Below are positions 28,801-36,523 of a stretch of 64,000 nt of DNA, in pieces. A program made the position numbers and the translations under genes. The DNA is from Sphingomonas faeni. GTDB taxonomy: Bacteria > Pseudomonadota > Alphaproteobacteria > Sphingomonadales > Sphingomonadaceae. How positions within the stretch are numbered: position 1 is the first letter of the stretch; the number at the start of each line of letters is the position of its first letter. The stretch spans positions 62,001 through 126,000 of the forward strand of contig NZ_JAUSZF010000004.1 in assembly GCF_030817315.1 (NCBI RefSeq). Reading direction: 5' to 3'. The notes beneath the pieces are model-generated. The model searched no databases. It saw nothing but the letters and a program-made list of their open reading frames with translations, and had not been told where the DNA came from.

Positions 28801-29008
28801 TCACGACGATGTCGGGAGCTTCTGCTTGCTGCCCTTCGGCGCCAATGGATGGCGAGACCGGCACAGTAGTTTCAGACGGATCACCTGTCACGCCGGGGGC
28901 CGGGGCGGTTTGTGCATGAAGTGACGCAAAGCCCAGAGGGGATGCTGCCAGTAAAATCGCCGATCCGCATAGAAACTGTACACGGTGCTTATTGACTTTG
29001 CGCTTCAT
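25877..29008 (-). CDS. TonB-dependent receptor (xylan/oligosaccharide module)
   Basis: A full-length 1043-residue outer-membrane receptor. It has a signal peptide ending near LHAQ, a low-complexity linker, the TonB-box-like PDIVVTGSRIAR, a plug domain (NVENLLEASPQFVAS, GPSRNLVLVNGRRF, GGSSAVYGSDAITGVVNFI) and a long barrel ending FFIGATVKF with terminal Phe. The layout is that of the large sphingomonad and Xanthomonas sugar receptors. Divergent acetylesterase and GH10 xylanase genes suggest uptake of acetylated xylo-oligosaccharides. A candidate LacI-type operator lies in the shared promoter region. Confidence 0.93.
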   Translation of the reverse strand: MKRKVNKHRVQFLCGSAILLAASPLGFASLHAQTAPAPGVTGDPSETTVPVSPSIGAEGQQAEAPDIVVTGSRIARNGFNASTPVNILGESDLKLSGTVNVENLLEASPQFVASQEGGSTSNTLNGTASVNLRGFGPSRNLVLVNGRRFAIYGPDQVTDLNTIPAALIARTEIVTGGSSAVYGSDAITGVVNFIMRNDFNGVEGRSQLNMDRPTGTPVYNFDLTVGSNFADGRGNVVVSGNYQKRNSITRGERGSFAYDSLQDGCVVPGTGSSRGAGTPFSIPAGQTCQSGGGELGFVRGGSGDIPNGRFSGIPSAGGSNAALNAAYAAAGLGGLGSRGFTFNDAGTAARPQITPQDDFNLAPDNYLIQPLERRMVNSFSHFDFAKALTGYMELHYSDVRSNAQLAPTNVGAPTLFNVNNPYLTPQLQGVLQQLDLAETGPQTIVSGTTRQTTTRGDGLAVLTAGRRYLEVGPRQSDSKRKVFRGAWGLRGDIGDVSQGFLTDLKYDAYYSYAKSDETVELRNAVSRSRLQASLLSAGGAAPVCNIFGQNISAACSDAISISATNITKTTLQVAAGNITGKLFSLPAGPLGFSFGGEWRKTSATFNPDSFLASGDVAGFNPGLPTSGSISVKDVFGEIRVPLIHNTPFVEDLTANAAFRRSDYNLGGIGSVWTYLGGLDWRVSRDLAFRGQYQRAIRAPNVAEVFGGLNRVVGAATDPCGDRGPASGRTDAVRAVCIANGVPAAAVFTAGVQPNNIIPADFGGNPDVGAEKSDTFTVGAVITPSFAPRLFISIDYFNITLDGAISALGGGLQNTMNLCFNVLQDANSEYCRAISRDPNSGAINDPYVAQIRNANTGSLKTSGVDFAVQYRLNLGFGLPLFGETSTIDFGTNYTWLAEFTSTPVAAFDQIKNYCAGSHGATCGQPLPRWRGTSRITWNIGDLSLSARHRYIGAVTTDRFVVPIRSGAATAPTLSSIAYPVLDDQNYIDLSFSLKAAKSLELYGGANNIFNNNPPITTQGPNSNTWSATYDVMGTEFFIGATVKF

Positions 29009-29310
29009 ACCTTCATCCCCTCATGTCGCAGCGGACGAGATCATCGATCGATCCATCCTAGCGTGTGCTTTCCACGGCGGCGCGCCGGATTTCCCGGTCG
29101 CGTTATTTCCTGACGCTGCGCCAACATTTTCGATGAATGGCGATGTCGTCTGAAAGTGGTTTGACGGTAGCGGTACCATATGTCAAGCGGTGACCATCGG
29201 TCCCATATTGCGAGACTTGCCTGTCCGACGTTAGGCGGAAGTCAAGATTCGGTACTGAGATGAACGCGATCCTCGGCAATGCGGACGCGTGGCAGAAGAG
29301 GATGTTTCGT
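29009..29310. other. Divergent promoter region of the xylan module
   Basis: About 300 bases without a gene between the divergent receptor and esterase genes. Apart from the operator candidate at 29165, I see only short start-proximal purine runs and no clear sigma-70 boxes. Confidence 0.5.
29165..29178. promoter_or_regulatory. LacI-type operator candidate
   Basis: CGGTAGCGGTACCA matches 12 of 14 positions of TGGTAGCGCTACCA, a motif of the kind reported for LacI-family xylose regulation in Caulobacter (from memory). It lies between the receptor and the xylan-esterase genes, where control of both would be expected. Confidence 0.4.
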
Positions 29311-31254
29311 ATGCAGTACGCAAAGCTGTTCATCTTAACGGGCTTAATGAGCCCAACCGCTTTGGCTGCGCAGATCCTAGACCCGGTCTTCGCGGACCAT
29401 GCCGTATTGCAGCGGGATCGGCCAATTCGGCTGTGGGGCAAGGTTGCGCCGCAAGAAAGGGTCGACATCACGCTGCAGGGCCGCCACCGCACCGCCCGTG
29501 CCGGCGCAGATGGCCGATGGTCGGTCGTTCTGCCGGCGTTGCGTGCGGGTGGCCCGTACAGGCTCGACGCGCACCGTGGATCGGGTGGCAGCCAGTCGCT
29601 GGCGGATATAGCGCTCGGCGACGTATTTTTGTGTTCGGGCCAATCGAACATGGAATTCCCGCTGTCGAAGAGTCGTGGTGGCGCGGACGAGATCGCGAGC
29701 GCCGACGATTCCGATCTGAGGCTCGCGACGATGCCGGCGGTTTCCTCGGCATTGCCGGTGCGGCATCTCGCGCAACCGCTGGACTGGCGACCGGCATCGC
29801 CGGCATCCGTTGCCGATTTTTCCGCGGTGTGCTGGTACACGGCACGCGCTCTCCGGCGAACCGTTCGGGTGCCGATCGGGTTGATCGACGCCTCTTGGGG
29901 CGGATCGACGCTTCAGGCGTGGCTCAGCCCCGCGGCGCTCGACGAGGGGGGGGGCGACCGCGACATGATCGATCTTCTTGCGGCGTACAATCGCGACCCT
30001 GCAGCCGCGAACCTGACCTGGGGGCAGCGGTGGCGGCAATGGTGGCACGCCGAGATATCGCCAACTGACGAACCCTGGACGCAGACCGTAACGACCGGCT
30101 GGGCACGCGTGCCGCTGCTCGACTTGTGGGAGAAATGGCCTGCACCGGTTCTTGCCGATTTCAACGGCATGGTCTGGTATCGGACGCGCATTACGCTCAC
30201 CCCGCAGGAGGCCGCGCAGGCGGCGACCCTGGATGTCGGGGGAGTGGACGAGATCGATCAGAGCTGGGTGAACGGGCGTGCGGTCGGCACCGGAGCGGGT
30301 GACGAACCGCGACGCTATCCGGTGCCGGCCGGAACGCTGAAGGCGGGCGAGAACGTCATTACGGTCAACATATTGGATACTTGGGATACCGGCGGGTTTT
30401 ACGGGCCCGCAGAGCGGCGCGCGCTCACGCTTGCCGACGGTCGGCGCATTCCGTTGTCCGGACCCTGGTTCTACCGAAAGGTCGACCACGCGCGACCGCG
30501 GCCACCCCGCGCGCCGTGGCATCCCGCCTCGGGTCAGGGAACCCTCTACAACGGGATGATCGCACCGCTTGGCGCCTACGGCCTGCGGGCCATGGCGTGG
30601 TACCAGGGGGAGTCGAACACCGCCGATCGTCTCGCCTATGGCGACCGGCTGACTGCGCTGTATCACGATCGGCGCGCGACGTTCGGCACGACGCTGCCGA
30701 TACTGATCGTACAACTCGCGAATTTCGGTCCCAAGGCCGACCGACCCGTCGACAGCGATTGGGCGGCTGTGCGCGAGGCGCAGCGCCGACACGTGCTGAC
30801 TGACGCGCGGTCAGGCCTGGCCGTCACGATCGATGTCGGCGATCCTGCGGATATCCATCCGACCGACAAGCGAACCGTTGGCGAACGGCTGGCGCGCTCC
30901 GCCTTGTCGGTCGTCTATGGCCGGCACGGGCCCCGCGCCGGCCCGCAACCGGTAACCGCCCACGAACGGAACGGACGCGTCACCATCCAGTTCGGCGACG
31001 TCACTGGTCGGCTATCGGCGTCGACCGCACCGCCATCGTTCGAGCTGTGCGGCGCGACCCAGCTATCGTGCCGCCGCGTGCCTGCCAGTGTTGGCGCGCG
31101 GTCGGTCGACCTGCCCTTCTATCCCGGCGCGACACGCGTCCGATATTGCTGGGGTGACAGCCCATCGTGCGACGTGCGCGACGCGGCCGGACCGGTAAGC
31201 CCGTTCGAGCTTTCGCTGACACCGGCGCGCCGTCCCGCGACTGCGTCGCAATGA
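29311..31254 (+). CDS. SGNH sialate O-acetylesterase family protein (probable acetyl-xylan esterase)
   Basis: A 647-residue exported esterase. I chose ATG 29311, with AAGAGGA eight bases upstream and a clean signal peptide (LFILTGL to ALAA); ATG 29260 would place extra residues before it. The nucleophile motif GQSNME lies at residues 110-115, AWYQGESNT gives the second conserved block, and DIHPTDKRTVGERLA the Asp/His end of the triad. A beta-sandwich insertion (WYRTRITLT, DEIDQSWVNG) is typical of the family. Next to a GH10 xylanase, it most likely removes acetyl groups from xylan rather than sialic acid. Confidence 0.85.
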   Translation: MQYAKLFILTGLMSPTALAAQILDPVFADHAVLQRDRPIRLWGKVAPQERVDITLQGRHRTARAGADGRWSVVLPALRAGGPYRLDAHRGSGGSQSLADIALGDVFLCSGQSNMEFPLSKSRGGADEIASADDSDLRLATMPAVSSALPVRHLAQPLDWRPASPASVADFSAVCWYTARALRRTVRVPIGLIDASWGGSTLQAWLSPAALDEGGGDRDMIDLLAAYNRDPAAANLTWGQRWRQWWHAEISPTDEPWTQTVTTGWARVPLLDLWEKWPAPVLADFNGMVWYRTRITLTPQEAAQAATLDVGGVDEIDQSWVNGRAVGTGAGDEPRRYPVPAGTLKAGENVITVNILDTWDTGGFYGPAERRALTLADGRRIPLSGPWFYRKVDHARPRPPRAPWHPASGQGTLYNGMIAPLGAYGLRAMAWYQGESNTADRLAYGDRLTALYHDRRATFGTTLPILIVQLANFGPKADRPVDSDWAAVREAQRRHVLTDARSGLAVTIDVGDPADIHPTDKRTVGERLARSALSVVYGRHGPRAGPQPVTAHERNGRVTIQFGDVTGRLSASTAPPSFELCGATQLSCRRVPASVGARSVDLPFYPGATRVRYCWGDSPSCDVRDAAGPVSPFELSLTPARRPATASQ

Positions 31255-31279
31255 CTGAAGAGCTATTGGAGATCACGAC

Positions 31280-32416
31280 ATGACAATGAACCGGCGCAAT
31301 TTGCTCGCGGCGGGTGCCGCCACGCTTGCCTGCTCGTTAGGCCAGAACCTCGGTGCCGCGACCGGCTCCGACTCGTTGGCGCGGCTTGCGAGCGCGAAAG
31401 GGATCCGGTTCGGGAGTACGATCGGCCATACGAACTTCGCGGACCCGGCCTATCGCCGGCTGAACGCCGCGCAATGCGGGCTGATCGTTCCCGAGACCGA
31501 GATGAAGTGGGTTGCGCTGCGACCGGACGCGCGCCGGTTCGATTTCCGCGCTGCGGACGCGATCGTGGCGTGGGCGCGGCAGGAACGCCTCGGCATACGC
31601 GGCCATACGCTGCTGTGGCATTTTGAACGATGGATGCCCGAATGGACGCGGACGCACGATTACGGTGCGAAGCCGGCTACCGAAGCCGCGCGGTTGCTCG
31701 ACGAGCATGTCGATACCGTCGCGCGACGCTATGCCAGCAGCATCGACAGCTTCGACGTGGTCAATGAGGGCATCGATCCTGATACCGGCCTTCTTCGGGA
31801 GACGGTGCTGTCGAAGCCGGTCGGTGCCGAGAACCTGATCGACATGGCGTTCCGCAGCGCGCGGCGCGCGGCCTCGCAGGCGGAACTCGTCTACAATGAC
31901 TTTATGAGCTGGCGGTCGGACGACGCACGCCACCGCGACGCAGTCCTCCGGCTGCTGGAGAGGCTCAAGAAGCGCGGGACGCCCGTCACGGCGCTCGGTA
32001 TCCAGAGCCATCTCGGCAGCAAATACAGCGAAGCGCCGACCGGACTGGGTGCGCTCGACGAGACGGCGTGGCGCCAATTCCTCGACACGGTGACGGGCAT
32101 GGGACTCGATCTGCTTGTCACGGAACTCGACGTTCACGACAACCCGCTGCCCAGCGAGATCGGTCCGCGCGATCGCGAGGTGGCCGCACATACTCGTGCC
32201 TATCTCGATCTGATGCTATCCTACCCGCAGTGCAAAACGATCATGTGCTGGGGCTTGAGCGACCGGTACAGTTGGTTGCAGCCGCTGCGGCCGCGTCCCG
32301 ACGGCCTAACCAAACGCCCGTTGCCCTATGACGACGCGTTCGCGCCGAAGCCAATGCGCGATGCAATCGCGGGGGCCTTGGCCGCCGCCGTTCCGCGGGC
32401 GCAAACCGCAGCGTAG
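31280..32416 (+). CDS. GH10 endo-1,4-beta-xylanase, exported
   Basis: A 378-residue xylanase with a Tat-like signal (MNRRNLLAAGAATLACSLG). The single GH10 TIM barrel holds IVPETEMKW, GHTLLWH, acid/base E163 in DVVNEGI and nucleophile E282 in VTELDVHD. It lacks carbohydrate-binding modules. It starts 25 bases after the esterase stop, with GGAG upstream, so the two are one operon. It cuts the xylan backbone into oligosaccharides for the divergent TonB receptor. Confidence 0.93.
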   Translation: MTMNRRNLLAAGAATLACSLGQNLGAATGSDSLARLASAKGIRFGSTIGHTNFADPAYRRLNAAQCGLIVPETEMKWVALRPDARRFDFRAADAIVAWARQERLGIRGHTLLWHFERWMPEWTRTHDYGAKPATEAARLLDEHVDTVARRYASSIDSFDVVNEGIDPDTGLLRETVLSKPVGAENLIDMAFRSARRAASQAELVYNDFMSWRSDDARHRDAVLRLLERLKKRGTPVTALGIQSHLGSKYSEAPTGLGALDETAWRQFLDTVTGMGLDLLVTELDVHDNPLPSEIGPRDREVAAHTRAYLDLMLSYPQCKTIMCWGLSDRYSWLQPLRPRPDGLTKRPLPYDDAFAPKPMRDAIAGALAAAVPRAQTAA

Positions 32417-32577
32417 TCAATAGCCGTTTTAGTATCTGCCGTAGGCGGACCGTACGATGCCTGGAGCGGCCGAAAGCATCGACACCGTCCTGCGCCTGTT
32501 CAGGCCGCCCGAACTGCTGCGCATCCGGAATGTTGTAGACCTCACCCAGTAGCCCGGTCGCCAGATCCTCGAACTGT
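32417..32577 (-). pseudogene. Remnant resembling a nuclease N-terminal domain
   Basis: Translating the minus strand from 32577 gives QQFEDLATGLLGEVYN, then IPDAQQFGRPEQAQDGVD. The FG-R-x-x-QAQDGVD pattern is typical of restriction-endonuclease-like (PDDEXK) N-terminal domains found on large NTPase defence proteins. A TAG sits just before the first Gln, and the match fades after FGRSRHRT. It looks like a decayed scrap, perhaps linked to the broken ATPase next to it. Family naming is by pattern only. Confidence 0.35.
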
Positions 32578-32931
32578 TGCTAGTATAGCGGCGGCTGGAA
32601 AAACTAACTTACCGTGGGCACTGAGAACACCTTTTCTGCTTGGAAACGGCATCGATAGACAATTTTTTAGACAAAAGATATCCGTCATAGCTAGTGCGCG
32701 TCACGAGCAGACAACCCCTAGACTAGGTCATCCGTGAATCCAGCACACCTGCCATGTGCTAGTCGAGCACGGAGACACCTTTGTCGTCGAGGTCGACATC
32801 CTCGGCATTAGCTTCTGCATTGAGTATCGGATGTTATTCTGAGCGCCTGGCCTATATAGTACTCGCCGTAGCGATCGCTATATTCTCTTGTCGCGAATAG
32901 AAGATTTGAAGCGGCATGCGGCGTCCGGCCT
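32578..32931. other. Gene-poor stretch
   Basis: A lower-GC stretch of about 350 bases with stops in all frames. I see no convincing gene, RNA or repeat. It probably consists of decayed accessory DNA between the xylanase gene and the broken ATPase gene. Confidence 0.4.
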
Positions 32932-33825
32932 TTAGATATCCGTCGCGAAGCGGTGAACCTGGTCGGGCGTCCAGAGCGGCTCGTCGGCGTCCGTGATCGC
33001 CCGCTCGCGCGCCCGAATCCCCATCCAGCGCCGGTAGCTCGATTCCGGATGCTCGTCTTCGAGCGCCTTGATTGCGGCATAGGCTTCCGCCCCGGGAATG
33101 TCGGCGAGTATGTTGAAAAGGCTGTTGCGCGCTTCTTGGGCATTGTCGCGAAGCGTTGGAGAGTACACGCCCTTGCTGTTCCGATCGATGTCCTCGCCGA
33201 CCCGGATATACCGGTGCATGAGCACATACAGCCCTTTGAGATGAGCCGCGGTCCGAAACGCATCCACGCGGCTACCCGCGCCGTGCCGGTCGCCGAGCAG
33301 ACTTACGATGAATAGCGACGCAAATGGCGAGGCCGCATCTGCATCAAGCGCCTCCAGCGCGGCCGCGAGTGCTGGAATGGCCGGGCTCGGATCGCTGTCG
33401 ACCCATAGAGCGAACCATCGCGGACGCTGCGGATCAGCTCCACCAGCTTGGGCTTTCACCTGCGCCAGCGCTGCGAGCGTTTCGGGAGCGGTTCCGCCGC
33501 TCGCCAGAATGTTGGTGCTGTACCGCACACTGTCCGGGTTGGACATTTCGTGATGGGTCAACCAGTCGAGAAGCACAGGCGCGACATCGACGTGCAGCCA
33601 AGGGGCGTGATAGAGAATGTCGTGCAGAACATAATGCATCGGCTCATCGGCCACGCTGTTCTCGAGCTCCCACACTAATTCGGCTCTCACGGCTGCGAGT
33701 CCTAGTTCCGGGAAAGTGAGAAACAGCGGTTCGAGCCAGGTTGGGAAACCGTTCAGCTCCCAGGGGAAATACCGGAGTGCATGCTGCGCCTCGTCGCTTG
33801 TCAAATTAGCGGGAAAGTCGGACAC
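32932..33825 (-). pseudogene. C-terminal fragment of a large P-loop NTPase (NACHT/STAND-like), cut by an IS
   Basis: About 297 codons of an alpha-helical protein (DFPANLTSDEAQHALRYFPW, LVWELENSVADEPMHYVLHD, DEEPLWTPDQVHRF-type end). The frame runs straight into the IS3 element at 33826 and has no start of its own. Its N-terminal partner is the fragment at 35876-36523 on the same strand, beyond two IS elements. The helical-repeat character matches the C-terminal sensor region of NACHT/STAND proteins. The two pieces total only ~510 residues, much less than usual for such proteins, so a middle section was probably deleted. The last residues may also be missing. Confidence 0.55.
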
Positions 33826-33910
33826 AGAGGTGGTTCTAGGAATCTGAACAGCGGGGATAAGTGGATTGCCGATCTGACAGCGGCCATGCTGGCCGCGAAG
33901 AGGAGGCAAG

Positions 33911-34219
33911 ATGAGCAAGCGACCCCGCCGGAATCACAGCCCGGCATTCAAGGCGAAGGTGGCACTGGCTGCTGTGAAGGGCGAGAAGACGCTAGCCGAG
34001 CTGGCGCAGCAGTTTGACGTACATCCCAACCTTATCAACCAGTGGCGGGCGCAGCTGCTGGAGGGGGCGGCAGACGTGTTCGGCGCAGGGCCGGCAGCGA
34101 GCGAACCCGCGGTCGATATAACCGTGCTGCACGCCAAGATTGGCGAGCTGACGCTGGCGAACGATTTTTTGGCCGGTGCGCTCGGGAAAGCCGGTCTGTT
34201 GCCGAGCGCAAAGCGATGA
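33911..34219 (+). CDS. IS3 family transposase OrfA
   Basis: A 102-residue helix-turn-helix protein (NHSPAFKAKVALAAVKGEKTLAELAQQFDVHPNLINQW) with a short leucine-zipper-like tail (VLHAKIGELTLANDFLAGAL). Its stop overlaps the OrfB ATG at 34216 by four bases. Confidence 0.9.
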   Translation: MSKRPRRNHSPAFKAKVALAAVKGEKTLAELAQQFDVHPNLINQWRAQLLEGAADVFGAGPAASEPAVDITVLHAKIGELTLANDFLAGALGKAGLLPSAKR

Positions 34220-35039
34220 TCGACCGAGACCATGCGCTGCCGCTGGCCCGCCAGGCGCAGCAGCTCGATATCAGCCGTGGCAGCATCTACTATCTACCGA
34301 GCTCGGTCTCGCCGGCCGACCTGTTGATCATGCGGCGCATCGACGAACTTCACCTGCTTTATCCGTTCGCCGGCAGCCGGATGCTGCGCGATCTGCTCCG
34401 GCAGGAAGGCGTGGCCATCGGGCGACGTCATGTCGCGACCCTGATGAAGCGGATGGGGCTCGAGGCGATCTACCGCCGTCCGAACACGTCAAAACCGGCG
34501 ACGGGGCACAAGATTCATCCCTATCTACTGCGCAAGCTGGCGGTGACCCGGCCGAACCAGGTTTGGGCGACCGACATCACGTACATCCCAATGGCTCGCG
34601 GCTTCGTCTATCTGGTCGCCATCGTCGATTGGTTCACCCGGCGGGTGCTGGCCTGGCGGGTGTCAATCTCAATGGACGTCGCGTTCTGTATCGAGGCACT
34701 GGAGGAAGCGCTCGCCCGTTATGGCAAGCCCGCGATCTTCAACAGCGACCAAGGCTCACAATTTACGAGTTCCGCCTTCACCGCTGTCCTGCACCGCGAA
34801 GAGATCGCCATCAGCATGGATGGAAAGGGTTGCTGGCGCGACAACGTGTTCGTTGAGCGCCTCTGGCGCTCGGTGAAATACGAGGAGGTGTACCTCAACG
34901 CCTACGCCTCGGTTCCCGAAGCCCGCGCTGGCATCGGCCGATATTTTGCGTTTTATAACAGCGTCCGGCCACATTCAGCCTTGGTGCCAGAACACCGGAT
35001 CAGGTATACTTCGGCCAGCCGCTTCTCGCAGCGGCATGA
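34216..35039 (+). pseudogene. IS3 family transposase OrfB, frameshifted near its end
   Basis: An rve-type integrase core with DDE residues in ATDITYIPM, FNSDQGSQFTS and the late Glu of DNVFVERLWRSVKYEEVY. After RPHSAL the frame is lost; one extra G in TTGGTGCC would restore GARTPDQVYF and a natural stop at 35037-35039. As it stands, translation continues to 35133 through the element's end. A single-base deletion is inferred, and transposition is probably impaired. Confidence 0.8.
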
Positions 35040-35101
35040 TCAACCAGCGGCGATCCACTTATCCAAACCGCGAGCCTGTTCAGACAACCGGGGCCACCTC
35101 T

Positions 35102-35842
35102 CCAGTCCTTGGCGAGACGCCGGCATCGGCTGAGCCACGCCAGGGTGCGTTCGACGACCCAGCGCCGGGGCAGAATGACAAAGCCCGTCAGGTCGGAACG
35201 TCTGATGATTTCGATTGTCAGCCGATCAATGTGTGCGACCGCTGCTTCAAGTTTCTGGCCGGCATAGCCGCCATCGGCATACAGTCTGATGAGCGTGGGA
35301 TACGCGTCGCAGGATCGTTCGATCAGGTCGGGCGCTCCGTCGCGGTCCTGAACATCGGCGCCGTGCACCACGCCTTCGAGCATGTTGCCGAGTGTGTCGG
35401 TCACGACGTGGCGCTTGCGCCCCTTTATCTTCTTGCCGGCGTCGTATCCGCGAGGCCCACCCGCCTCGGTGGTCTTCACCGACTGGCTATCGATGACGCC
35501 TGCGCTCGGCGCTGGTGTGCGACCTTCCGAAACTCGCACCCATGCTACCAGCACCGCGTTGATGACATCGAGCAGGCCGTTGTCGCGCATCCGGTAGAAA
35601 TGATACTGCACCGTCGTGAAGGGCGGGAAGTCCTTCGGCAGTTGCGCCCATTGGCACCCTGTCGTGGCGATATACTGGATCGCGTCCCAAAGGATCCGCG
35701 CCTTGTGCTTGCGCGGGCGTCCCACCCTGGAGGTTCGCCTCAATAGCGGCCGGATGACAGCCCATTCCTCATCGGTGCAGTCGCTTGCATAGCGCAGCCC
35801 GCTTCTGTCATGCTCGCGCCGAGCGGTTTCAGTCCAGCCCAT
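35102..35842 (-). pseudogene. IS5-family transposase, 3' truncated
   Basis: A DDE transposase beginning MGWTETARREHDRSGLRYASD, with the conserved DEEWAVIRPLL, GCQWAQLPKDFPP, VIDSQSVKTTEAGG and AYPTLIRLYADGGYAG. Normal sequence stops after RCRRLAKDW, where IS3 DNA takes over and adds about 32 foreign residues. The family's terminal LAFLRLA-type helix is missing. Confidence 0.88.
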
Positions 35843-35919
35843 GTGATCCTCGTGGTCTTCGCAACCCCCGGTGAATCACAAGCTACTGAAATCGCTCAAC
35901 TCAATTTTCGGTCGGGCTC
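35102..35919 (-). mobile_element. Truncated IS5-family element
   Basis: Only the transposase start side remains. The outer end is placed at GAGCCCGACC (35919 on the minus strand), next to TTA, which would suit a TNA target site. The inner end is cut by the IS3 at 35101, and its missing end is not on the other side of the IS3. Confidence 0.7.
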
Positions 35920-36523
35920 TAAGACCCGCAAGGCGGAAGACCTTGAGTACCGACCCTGGTTTCGCTGCGTCCAGGTTTGACGCAGCAGACCCTTCATCAT
36001 CCGCTGGTGGCGCGCCGTACGGTAGATATTGGTCGATCAGGCTATGGTCGGAAAGCGCCTGCCAAGCGTCCTCGCGGCTGGTGATGAAAATATGGGCACG
36101 CTCGCGTGCATCGTGAATACGGCCGGCGAAGATTCGCACGGCATCCTCGAGCGCTCGTGGGGTCTCGAGCTGCGCTTCATCGACCGAGTCGAGGAAAAAC
36201 CAGGCTTCTTCGTTCGAGGTCAGCCAAGCATCGAATTCGGCCCCGGTCCCGACTTCAAAGGCATCTGCGAAATACGCGTTTACCTTTTCGATGCGGATGA
36301 AGAACGCTCTTTTGCCACGCTCATGGATGCGACGCGCACGATCGCGCGCCTCGAACGTCTTGCCCGCCCCAGGTTCGGCTAGGATCAGGACACGGTAGCC
36401 GCTTTCCATCTCGTGCCAGCGCTGGGCTTTGCCCCCGTATGCGCTGCTTAGAAATGCCCAGTCGCCGAAGGGCGGATCGGCCGGAGTGAAGCGCCGTAGG
36501 AGCTGAACGATTACTTCTCTCAT
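35876..36523 (-). pseudogene. N-terminal fragment of a P-loop NTPase (NACHT/STAND-like), coupled to the Fic gene
   Basis: Starts at ATG 36523, which overlaps the Fic stop by four bases (ATGA). Walker A is AEPGAGKT (residues ~49-56). Walker B with the extra acidic residues typical of NACHT/STAND proteins is WFFLDSVDEAQ (~108-118). A sensor-like IFITSRED follows. Native sequence ends near VFRLAGL, where the IS5 end begins; the frame then runs into IS DNA to a stop at 35876. The C-terminal remainder is at 32932-33825. The gene is broken. Coupling to Fic suggests a two-gene toxin or defence unit; that role is inferred. Confidence 0.7.

Larger units (their letters stand above)
33826..35101 (+). 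mobile_element. IS3-family element inserted into an IS5 element
   Basis: Both ends begin AGAGGTGG, and TCTGAACAG and GATAAGTGGAT recur at matching distance from each end. The right end joins exactly to a truncated IS5 transposase gene (35102). The left end joins the ATPase fragment. No target duplication is seen, which is consistent with an adjacent deletion after insertion. Confidence 0.85.
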
